The position numbers and the translations under genes were made by a program. 64,000 nt of DNA from Lineus longissimus (lineage: Eukaryota > Nemertea > Pilidiophora > Heteronemertea > Lineidae), in contig NC_088315.1 of the NCBI RefSeq assembly GCF_910592395.1, positions 436,501 through 500,500 of the forward strand, read 5' to 3'. The notes beneath the pieces are model-generated. The model was not told the origin of the DNA, made no database searches, and was given only the letters and a program-made list of their open reading frames with translations. Shown here piece by piece: positions 39,201 to 49,900 of this stretch. Each line of letters begins with the position of its first letter. The stretch's first letter is position 1.

Positions 39201-41010
39201 GGTCACCTGACCAGGTGGTATGCAGGTTTAGATACATATTGATTGGGGCCATGTCATACCTCGAGCAGTCCGTCTCAAGATAAGTGCTGAACAACATTCC
39301 ATATATTTCACACCATACACGAGTTTGACAAAATCACTGAACACAGATCTGCTGTTATACAATAACTGGTTTCGTATCGATATAACGTTTTCCAAGATGT
39401 AAGATTTTAAATTCGACAACGGAATAGACGTACAATTTAAAACAGCAGAGTTCTTTAGAAGGTCGCCTTAAGGAGCCCTGAAATATTGTATACTACCTTG
39501 TCATTCTTCAATGTGTTTTCGACAGAAAGACTCTGTCCTGTTCATGTTTATGTTTAAGTTTATGTTTGAAAGTTATGGAAGTGTCATAAGTTGTATAACT
39601 CTAGTTACATGTAACCCACATCCTTTTCCTAAAAGCACTCTTTATTATACTTACTGCCAACGCATGTGTTACCGGTCTGATATGAGACGCCAAGCCAGAT
39701 GACTACAAGCTCAGTGTAATTACTGTCTGGACAACTATCGATCGCATATTCGGAAAAATTATTCTCACAAAAACTATCAATTTCATTGCAAACATTACAT
39801 TTTATTTGTAACAAAGGTAGTTTCAAGATTTAATCAAACATTACAAAATATCTTCCAGGTTGTAAAGCTTGCTATTTTTCCTTAGAAATATTCTAATCAA
39901 TTATAGATGTCCTTATCCATTTCAAGATATAAGGGGCGTCACTGTGTCTGCTCAACGTCGAAATAGGCAACAGCAATAGCCTAGGCAAATTAACAGGCGA
40001 TAAAGGGTGGGTATACCGAAAATCATGCCCTAACTCGGCAGGCAAACAGTGGGAAGCTTTTCCACCCTTCTCAGACCGCCACCTTCTGTTATATGTTCAC
40101 CGTGTTTTGTACCTGCTGGGTGTAATCAATTACTCGACTTTATTACAGTAACTTGTTGAAATGTGTATCCCAGGCCGGTACAGGATATCACCAGCACTAG
40201 ACATCTTCTGATCTGTTATTTAAAGGTATGTTTACTGTATCAGTATGCTGATAGAATGTTAGGGCCTAAATCAAAAGTAAGCTGACGTCAGATTCAGAAA
40301 AATGACGCTATTCTGTCTTTACCAACTGGTTTGCACCTATAAACTGATGTCATATGGCCTAAATCATTTGTTAATAGCTGAAAACATGTTATGTTATATC
40401 ATGTTTATAACACAGCCAAAGTCATTTGTTCCTGGCTGAAAACAGATATTAGGTTGCCTAAATCATTTGTTCAAAGCAGAGATCATTTGTTCTTGGCTAT
40501 AAAGGCCTTCATTGTTAATAGCAAAAAGTGTTTGATTTGACACTATATTGATATTTATAAGAGTATCATTAAAATAATAAGAAAGCTACGTTGTTCTTCC
40601 AATTTCATTTTATTCACTGTAATTTCACACGTTCACCATCCCCATTTTGATGCAGCTCGCATCAAAGAGCAGTTTGCCTGGAGCGCTGATATGAACCGTC
40701 AAGTAGGAAAGCTACCCGCTTTTGAAAATGAATAATTCAATAATCCTCCTCTTGACCAATATATATGTTTCGAAATGTGTCCGTTAAAAACTAACAGCTG
40801 ACATTCGGACGGCCAAGTATACTTATCTGAATCTTTATCTCTGAAGTGTACGATACAATGCCTCCAGAGATGATCGCATCGATTTCGGTTCTGCACTGGG
40901 GTATCATTATGTTAATATAGACTATTATGATGAACTTCGAATCAACGAACTAAATGAAATTTTCAGTCACTGATAATTAATGAGACTAAGTTGATAGCAA
41001 TTGTTAATTA
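36260..41010. other. Intergenic stretch downstream of the cyclase
   Basis: No exon was recognised. An imperfect hairpin (TTTTGAGTGTTTCC ... GGAACGCTCAAAA) lies near 37009-37045. ATCATTTGTT recurs several times between 40360 and 40495 in degenerate, loosely tandem form. No canonical poly(A) signal is obvious just after the cyclase stop codon. Confidence 0.4.
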
Positions 41011-41272
41011 CAGTGGAACCCCGGTCGGCGACCACCCCGGTAACGCGACCACCGCGCTCTGACGACCAAGAATTGCCGGTCCCGAATGGTTTCCTCAGTC
41101 TAATTACCAGTACAAGGCCCCCGGTAACACGACCACCCCGGTACCCGGCCAGACCACGACCACTGGATTGGGCGGTCCCAATGATCAAATTCACCCCTCT
41201 AACCCGACCAAAGGGCCTAATTGCCGTAATCTATCGCGACCGCGTCTCCAATTAACCCGGCAAACACCTCGG
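41011..41272. mobile_element. Possible Tc1/pogo-type transposon end fragment
   Basis: The block starts CAGTGGAACCCCGG directly after TTAATTA, which resembles pogo/Tigger-type terminal sequences next to a TA target. It then repeats GGTAACGCGACCACC-like segments and is much more GC-rich than its surroundings. I found no matching inverted end on the right side, so this is a guess at a truncated element; a GC-rich simple repeat is the alternative. Confidence 0.35.
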
Positions 41273-41464
41273 CGCAAAGCTCTCTCTTGATTATTATAAC
41301 ACCACGGACGGTGGCCATCATGAGAATCCATATGAAAACTGCCGCCATTGTAAAAACTTAAACACTGCCTGAAATGAGCAAGAACGTCGCCTGCTTGATT
41401 CCCACAAGTACATGTATGTTCATTTCGGTGTGGCAGATGGTACAGTCACTCCAGAATGATAAAA

Positions 41465-41570
41465 ATTGTTCATTTGAGAGACTTCAGTTTTGGTCCATTT
41501 GATGAATCAGCGGCACGATTCTAGGGTCTGCATTTTGATCGCGTGGGCTGAAGTGGCGAGGATGGTCAGA
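41465..41570. repeat. Direct repeat flanking the two-PAN gene, left copy
   Basis: The segment from TTGTTCATTTGAGAGACT to GGCGAGGATGG is closely similar to 45772-45877. Both contain AGCGGCACGATTC and GTCTGCATTTTGATCG at the same spacing. It lies about 125 bp upstream of a TATA-like box. Confidence 0.85.
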
Positions 41571-41695
41571 CTAGACAGTGACAACGAAGCAGAATCACCA
41601 CTCTGTACTCTCGCATTGTTATTGGAGAGGATGACGCACATCGTGTCTTAAACAGTCTGGCCAGCATGGACAATTTTAAAACGCTATCCTTCACC

Positions 41696-41704
41696 CATAT
41701 AAAT
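41696..41704 (+). promoter_or_regulatory. Possible TATA box of the two-PAN gene
   Basis: CATATAAAT sits ~560 bp upstream of the signal-peptide exon at 42259. A transcript starting ~30 bp later could splice from ATATCAG|GTAGGG near 41883 to the acceptor TTTCACAG just before 42255. No transcript evidence is available. Confidence 0.35.
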
Positions 41705-42258
41705 CCGCGGCACCTCTTCAAAGACAAACGATAGCAGCTGCCAAGCGATGCCCTTCCCAGGTGTCAAAGTGGGAGCAAGTATCTTTGGCTTTATAATATA
41801 CTGCATTCCCTTGATTCGTCACATTCGCTCAAACGTCGAGAACAGGACAGTTGGAGGAATCACCCTTGCGAAGACGATATCAGGTAGGGAATTTCGATTT
41901 GCTTGCCACACAATTCAACTACTCAGTGGTTATAATTGACATGAGGTGTATTGCATTGCGGTGTTTGTCCTTATGCGAAATATAAAGGCTGTTCACGAGG
42001 AGGCAACAGAAAAGTACGTAGTTGACAAATCCGCCCGTTGCATCAATACAGCGTCTTGAACAAGTTACCCTATCGCTGAACATGGTAAATCGTGTTGGGA
42101 ACCCTTCTAATAAGGCCATATCGAAGGGACGGCGAGCGGTGAACGGGCATTATTTTCAAGTCCCCATCGAGGCTCAGGGGACAATAAATAAGAGTTTGAG
42201 GTTTTACGAATGTATCGGTATGCAAATACCGTAATGGTTTTCTTTCTTTCACAGAACC

Positions 42259-44930
42259 ATGAAGTTGTTTATCGCACTCGTTGTACTGGTCGGAGCAGCT
42301 TATGCAGACTTTAGTGAGTATTATGCACCAACTAATATATTCATCAAAAGATTAAATTTCACGTTCCTTCATAAAGCACTTCATGAAATCTCCTCTAAGT
42401 GAGTATATATCCGATCTGCCTAGCCTGCCCCCGGTATCCCACCCACCTGACCACATAAGTTCCTAACCGAAGCTTGGTCTGGCGATGTGCTTATGTTGAT
42501 CATAGCCCAGCGCAAGAGTGATTTCTCTGTTAGTAACAGATGGCTCCCACCGCAGAATAATACCTCTGGTATTATCATACTCGATGTATTTCTAGTATTT
42601 AAACACGCAAAGTCCCTCAAAACAAGCACGATATGCGATATGCACAATGTGTGATTTTCTCCATTCAGACTTTAGACCCGCAACACAACCTTCTTTTGAT
42701 AATTTTTTACGTTAACCTTACCATTTCACATTTCAGATTTCGCCCCGAGCGAAGGTAGGTCCTTTCCTTTATGATCCTTTACAGTCTGAAAGCGCCCCTC
42801 GCATGGTTGGCATGTTATCACTGCCCACTACACAAAGAAATGGCGCGTTTCTTTAAACATTCATAACTTTTATGATATGAGGCCAATCTATTGAGATTCA
42901 GATGCATCATATTTCACACTATAAAAGCAACGCATTTGAGAAGCAATTCATACTCCGAAATTGGGTCTTTTGAAGAGAAGATATGATTGGTCATTGGAGG
43001 TGATATTGTGATGATACTGGTCATCAGAGTTCGCTGTCGATCACTGCGAGTATGACCAGCAATAGAGAGTTCCTTAAAAAGCTGTCCATATCTATGATAC
43101 GGTATATGACAATCGTGTCGTTGTCTTATAGGTTGCATGGTACTAAAACTTCACGAGCATTCTCATAGTACGGGCGCCGTTCAGAAGGATGACGGTTCTG
43201 AGATATTCGCTGATTACGAATGCCGTGATTATTGCCGTTATAAGCCCGAATGCACGGCCGTCGACTACCGTGGATTAGACGGGCTCTGCTTCATGCATAC
43301 GACCCCGGCGCCGGTACTGATCCCAGCCACCGCGGAATCAACTGGTTCGCCGTCCGGTTGGCAGACCGTCTCTCAATACAGGAAGGAGGGAACCTGTAAG
43401 TGCCACATGATGATCCGAACCGTATACCTATTACTGTAATGCAAAAATTCACAACATCTGTTCAGGGCGTAAGAAAAAAAAAATATTCACAAGTGAAATA
43501 ATGTGTAAGAAAATAAAGATAGGCCTTCCCAGTGGACGGCCAGATCACTTTATTTAGGGTAGGTAGTCGTTTTAAGGACTGTAAACGTCTCCAAGGTTTC
43601 TGATCGAATTTATGTTGCATCTAGTTTCACTCCCGCAGTAGAATCTCAGGAGATGGAAGTGTTCTCCGAGACTCATACAATGTAATGTTAACATTGGCTT
43701 ATCATTATAATACCTCATCTTTATTGTGTTTCTCTACTTACTTCAGGTGCACCGAATCCTGACCCCCAGGGTAAGCTTTAGTATATTTTTTAATATTTAC
43801 CTCTACGTTTTCCCAATCGGTCGAAGCGAAGCTTCTTCAGTTGCCCCAATGTTCTGGTAGGTTTACACTGCATGCCATTGCGACAACGCATGCTGCAGAT
43901 GTTTATATATATACGCTGCTCTCCACTTAACCATAATAATAATGAATGCCACATTCTTGTAGGAAGGGTAGGATTCAACTAAACTGCGCTTTGACGCATT
44001 TTCTAATGAACTTCGCAAGGCATGCAATTTCTGCACTGTCTGGTTGCAGTGCGGCGTGAAATGACGAGGCATTGCCGCACAGCCAGAGAACCTCATTTGC
44101 CGGCGTAGTAATACACAGCTCAAACCTCAGATGCACAACCAGATAACCACGATCATGGCAGCGAATTTCTGTCGACAATGTCAGTGTCTAAAACAAATGA
44201 CGGGCTATTGGATTCACAAAGTTTCATAGGTAGAATCTGAACATCAATTCATCGTTTGAATTAGACTACCTGAATCTTTACTTACAATAAAATATGTTTT
44301 AATTCTTAAAGGATGTATGGCCCATCTCCTTGGCAAGCACTCCCAAGGTGCTTATGCAATCGAAGAGAATGGCGGGGGATTCTATTCTTGGACACCAGAT
44401 ACGTGCCGCGCATACTGCGCCGATTCGGCCGAATGCAAGGCTGTCGACTACGTTGGAGCTGACAAAACCTGTCACCTCCACACGAGTTATGAGCCAATTT
44501 TAGATGTGACAGAGGGTACGACAGGACAGGTTCAGTTCCATACGGTATCACAATTCAGGAAGAAGGAAGGAGTCAGTGTCTGCCCCGGTAAGAGTTATAA
44601 GATCGTCTACCACCGCTGCTTGTGACAGAAATGCAAATTTCGTCAATGTACGAACAATGCAAGCTCACACCCCATAGGAATGGTTCTCATGAGAACTGAC
44701 CATTTCTTAAACTTGCGGTCATGAGGCGAACTGCAGCTCGGAACTCATGAAACGTGCGTACATGTTGCCAACCATAATATGAACTGATGTTACTGAGATA
44801 AAAGTTATTATTTCGAAACTTATCTTCCTGATGTACTTGTCACATGTACCAGGACTGATTGTCACTTATACCGTAAAAGCCAATTACTACTATACAATTA
44901 TCTACGTTATTATTCTTTTCAGGCTATTAA
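42259..44930 (+). CDS. Secreted protein with two tandem PAN/Apple-like modules
   Basis: Six exons join in frame: 42259-42313, 42737-42754, 43132-43395, 43747-43770, 44312-44587 and 44923-44930 (645 nt, 214 aa). Every intron is phase 1. Exon 1 encodes a signal peptide (MKLFIALVVLVGAAYA). Two modules follow, residues ~26-113 and ~122-211, each with six cysteines and the same core spacing C-x3-C-x5-C-x11-C. The cores ECTAVDYRG and ECKAVDYVG align directly. Each module is made of an 18- or 24-nt linker micro-exon plus one large exon, so the gene looks like a duplicated two-exon cassette. The last exon adds only the final codons and a stop. PAN/Apple modules bind proteins or sugars outside cells; the ligand is unknown. 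The cysteine pattern resembles the PAN part of the lectin genes at 8-18 kb. The final 8-nt exon is the least certain part. Confidence 0.85.
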
Positions 44931-45764
44931 AAGAACCTCGTGTCGTAATAGTCCTACCGGTTCGTATGACTATATTCGTTTAGTTCGGAATTTATATGCC
45001 GGAATCATGTAGAAAATACAGCAAAGTGCTTGTCCAAAACATCAAAGTTTCGAATTTTGTATCTGGTAACGCAAGCGCATCAATGAGGTCATTCGAACTT
45101 CTCGCGGTCTGGGCGTTTATTCAAAGTCATCAAAGGTGTAGAGCGCGTAGACGTCAATCCATCCTTGACCCGTCAATCGAATACTTGTAAATCTGAATTC
45201 AATGCAGCACTAAATTTCACGCATTTTTATTTCAGGTGTTTGGTCAACAAGAACACAAGCCAAATACATGTACTTCGAATTCCCTGTCCCAGCATATCTT
45301 AGTATAAACTTCTCTTTAGTCTGAAAATGAGTTCTTATGTATGTTCTATAAATACCGATTTTCTAAGCAAGAATCATCTTGAGTCACTATCGTTTCACTG
45401 GTCTTAGAAAGCTTGGGCTACGATAAAGCAGCAAAGAGAGGGGACGAGATGGAAGATTGGCAACCTCAAAATAACCTCCTGCGAACCAAGAAGCCCCATG
45501 ACCCACCAACCTTAGTCTATTCAAGACGGCGTTGCGGGAATTGGCACCCCGATATATCGTTCGACACCAATGATCTTAAAGCAGTTGTGTGGAGGTGCCA
45601 GAAGGTCAATCAAACTCTCTGTTAGACCTGCACTGAATGCGAACCCTTAACACCAAGTAGACTCATAAGATGGCAGTTTCATCATACGAGTCCCGTACAA
45701 CAGCCAGGCTAAGACAACATTCAATCCAATTATGTACCTGACTTTAGTCATGTTACTCAAGAAC

Positions 45765-45770
45765 AATAAA
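45765..45770 (+). terminator. Possible poly(A) signal of the two-PAN gene
   Basis: AATAAA lies ~835 bp after the stop codon and immediately before the right copy of the flanking direct repeat. Other sites cannot be excluded. Confidence 0.35.
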
Positions 45771-45771
45771 G

Positions 45772-45877
45772 TTGTTCATTTGAGAGACTACACTTTTGGT
45801 CCGTTTGCCTGCATAAGCGGCACGATTCGAGTGTCTGCATTTTGATCGAGTGGGCTGAAGTGGCGAGGATGGACAGA
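45772..45877. repeat. Direct repeat flanking the two-PAN gene, right copy
   Basis: Same orientation as 41465-41570, ~4.3 kb away, with scattered mismatches. The similarity stops abruptly after GGCGAGGATGG in both copies. Confidence 0.85.
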
Positions 45878-46905
45878 TGATGTACATGTACAAACATTTT
45901 CTGCCAGGTTTTACAGAATGTGTTGCTGAATGTGTAGCGCCTTACGTTGGAACTCTGATCTGTAAGCCTACGTTCCGGCAGTAGTTCCCTCCTCCCCCAG
46001 AGCCTTTTACCATCACTCTGACCGCATCAAGGAACCTAGAAACCAACATCATGAACATAAAATGAACTCTTGACCAGTGTAGGCTGTTGAGAGATCCAAC
46101 ATTTTTCATACTTTACTGAAGATCAGAATAAATTCTGTTACTAACTAAATGGATCAACCAGGACTAGCGGTCGAGAGAAACGGAGGCCTGCAATTGATGG
46201 ATTTCGTTGTTCATGGCGTTTTTCGGCACAGAATTTGTTTTTGGAAAACCTACTTGACTTAACCTGCTAACACCGCAATCTAGTCCTGAAGCACTTCCTT
46301 TTTGACCGCTGCCCTTGTTATATTACACACGTGGATGGAGTAAGGCAAGTTAGACGACACCTGGCCTGCTTGGAATCTAACGGCGACCGTGACGATCGGA
46401 CCAGGGACCTCTTGACCGCCAGTCGAGATTGCGAGTCATTAGACCACAGCGGCTCCCTGTTCTTGCGTTTATATTATCAACTGTGGCGCAGTAAGCACTT
46501 GCTCACAAAACTAAGCGGGTCAGATCAGTGATTATGATAATCCACTTGTTTCATGTTACAAATGTGATGTCAAAAACATGAGACCAGTTTTCCTGCAAAC
46601 TCCGCATTCAAATGCACTGATAAAATCAACACTCGAATCCGATTGCTCTAATTGGCCATCAATATAGGTCACGTAATCGGTTTCTTGACGTCAGCAAAGC
46701 ACGATTGGTGTCATTTTCTACTTTTCTATTTCATGCAGAGACTACTTTCGACTACCATTGTTCTAAGTGATTACAGATTCATTACTCGATCTCATATCCT
46801 GCTTTTATAACAAGGAAGTACCTGTGCTCCTGTCTCCCAAGGAATAACAGTGGCCACAAGTCCCATTTTCTAAAAGATCTCAACCACACACTCGGGAGGA
46901 TCAAA
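45878..46905. other. Intergenic stretch before the tetraspanin gene
   Basis: It contains the possible tRNA-derived fragment described separately (46380-46460). Nothing else is recognisable. The last part should hold the tetraspanin promoter and 5' UTR, without an obvious TATA box. Confidence 0.4.
46380..46460 (-). repeat. Possible tRNA-derived SINE head fragment
   Basis: Read on the minus strand, GGTCTAATGACTCGC resembles a Pol III A box. About 30 bases later, GGTCCCTGGTCCGATCG resembles the T-arm/B-box region of a tRNA. The B box is degenerate and no full cloverleaf closes, so this is more likely an old SINE remnant than a tRNA gene. Confidence 0.35.
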
Positions 46906-49900
46906 ATGAACTGCTTTACGTGTTCCAAATATTTCTTAGTCTTTTTCAATTTCATTTTTTGGGTGAGTATTTATGAGATCAATGACATGCCAGATGCCTG
47001 GAGGAGTCCCGATAGTAATCTTATGTTACAAATCATTTTCAGCGGCGCTTTTATCAGGAGGGGTGGGGGGGGGGGTTGTGATAACTCCATAGTTTTGCAT
47101 TGTCAGGTTAATGTAGGTCTATACTATCACGGGATTGATAAGATCGATCTAGTGACTGGGCGTGTTCAGCTTGTCGAGTTCTATCTTATGTGCATGACAC
47201 AGAATTCGTGAAACGCGACCCAAATTCAAAGGATCGCTCTCATCTTATCGTCTTATCAATCTTGATTGCTGTGTGCAGTACACCATTCTCCATCTACTGC
47301 CGTACACACAGGCCTCCAATCATACCTCTTGAACACATTCCACTAATTAGGCCTTGTGCAAGATTTGTACAAATTTTAGGTCATGCAACTTGTTAGGAAA
47401 TGTTACTGCATGCCAACTTCCTTCATTCTTGATTCATGATGAACTGGACAAATATAATGTCAAATTGACTTTTCAAGTCTTGAGTAAGCGTAATTTGAAA
47501 ACTTTCCATAGCTTGAAAGAGAGGGCTTATGGCGTACTAAAATAGAGAGGCATTAAAACTTCGACTAGAAAAGTATCTGGTCGTTGTTAAGAAGAGAGGT
47601 AACACTCATCGTCAAGTTAACATCTGTAGTGGTAATCATCGCCAAAAGAAGTAACATTGTCATCGCCGAGAGAAACAAGTAAAAGCATTTACAGTTAGCA
47701 ATCATCCCCAAAAAAATAGGATTGTTCTGGTTAGAACGAGTCAACACACCAAGTGGAAGTCATATCAAAGCGAAAGCAATATGATTTGCGTCACCATCAC
47801 CAGCAGTTCCTCTTCGACATAGATGGCCTTAGAGTAACCTTCGACATAGATGGCCTTAGAGTAACCTTCGACATAGATGGCCTTAGAGTAACCCATCAGC
47901 AGTAGATGTGATGAGTTAACAATTCATGGAGCAAATAAGCCTAATAGGTTTTCGCTTAACTACTTATGGGACCAAAGTTTAAACGTTTAAATAATTGGTT
48001 TCATTAAGAAGTGTCATCCTATCATTATTGTATCAAAACTAAATACATGTTGAAATGACAACTGTTATTAATAGGCCTATGTCTTTAACAGCGATATTGG
48101 AGTTTTTGATGACTCACATGTGGCGGGGAAAAGGCGATACCAAAATATCTCAATCATGAATTCAGTTTGATATGATCTTGGATGTCATCTATACTGCTAT
48201 GATATAGACAGATCGACCCATAAGTTTATCACTGTCCTGATAGAATGAGGACACTGAGGGCGCCCCTGAGCTACCGATGACGATGCGGCACCTCCTGGTT
48301 CTGAAAAGGTCACTTATCGCTCTGCCTGTCCTTCAAACGAATGTCGACATCAAACGACAATCAAGAAGTCATAATGAAAGTAGAAACACCTCACAGGGTA
48401 AAGGAGAGTCAACACACAGTGCAGTCCCAATTGACAATCATGATGATATCAAGGAAGTGATATACATTTTGCAACAGCTATTTCGCATAGTTATCGGTAT
48501 TTATACAAGAGACATTTGTATAAAACCAACTCGTCCAATATTACAGTTTTAAATCTGTTTGATCAACATCATCTTTTTTATTTCCAGTTATCAGGCGGTT
48601 TGCTTCTTGCCCTGGGAATATGGCTGAAAGTAGACCCAAGCATTCTAGAGAAGGTCTCGTTTATAGAAATCACAGGCGCGGACCAGTTCTACCTCAGTAC
48701 TGCCGCCATTATCATGATAACTGTGGGGGCTATAGTCACTGTTGTCGGTTTCTTCGGGTGCTGTGGAGCTATTCGTGAGAGCAAATGCTTGCTGGGAATG
48801 GTAAGTTGGCAGATCTAGGTAACTCCTTACTGGTGACTGCAAGCTATTAGTACTGTATCAATCTTTGGGTTTCTAGCTATACGCGAGCTATTTTTGCTAG
48901 GAGTTGCAGTTCGATCACTATAGATCTGGGCAACTCCTTACGGGTTTAGAACGAGCGCTAGGTGTGAGTAATATATTCACTGTGACGTGTTTGCAGTTTT
49001 AGGCAAAAACGCATCATGTTTAGGAAGGGTAAGTCGTTATACTAAAACCTTGGCAGTGCCCTTATAGGAGTATCGGATGATCGTAAGCTTTGGGTGCTAT
49101 TTACTGTGATTCGTTCAGGTGCTATGGAGCGATCCGTGGGAGCAAATGCATGACAGAACAAGCAAGTCGGAACACTATGTCTTGTTACCCTTCTTGGGGT
49201 ATTTTTCCTTCCTTCAGTACCAGCATCTGATGATGAATAGCAGCGGATATGTCTTGGCTTCTTCTTTCTTTTTCATCAACTCTTCAAGTCATCATCATTC
49301 ACCTTGTCCGTCTCCAGGTTGTACTCATTTCTCAATTGCAATGAAAGTGGAGAGGAAGAGAAATGGATGAGACAAATTCATAATACACATTCTGTAACAT
49401 TATTAATTGCTTCATGATAAATTCATTGATTTCTGATATCATCTTGGTCAACACCTTCAAACATTCGTGATCAAAATCCTGTGATAGCTCGTACTTGAAA
49501 TGTCTTGAACCTTCATATTCCACAAACACCCAAAACAAAAGGAATCAAGTGAATGTTTTACCTACCAAATGACTGCAAGTAAGAAACGGGAACTTCTGAA
49601 ATGTAATATTTAGGTTCAAATCTCAGATTTCCCTCCTGGCATTCTGGGTGACCTTCATAGCCATCTTCGCTACATCTTCTGTCGAGTTCCACTCATCGAG
49701 AAGGTTCTTCTCATCGCGATTTGATGAAAAAATGTCAGAATCCGAGTTTGCTGAAATGTAGGTTGAGAAATCATAGCTCATCCTCCACTTATTTTCCACA
49801 ATGATCTTTTTATGTACATTTTTATCATTTCAAACACTTTTGGAGTTAATAGTAATACATGTAGTTATAGAACGTTGTTGTCCAGGTCGCCCACATCGGT

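Noticed and set aside
45413-45625. 70-codon frame after the two-PAN gene, considered as an alternative last exon
   Set aside because: The acceptor is weak, the phase link is uncertain, and the gene closes cleanly with the 8-nt exon at 44923-44930.
46380-46460. Functional tRNA gene on the minus strand
   Set aside because: The B box is degenerate and the acceptor stem does not close, so it is kept only as a possible SINE remnant.
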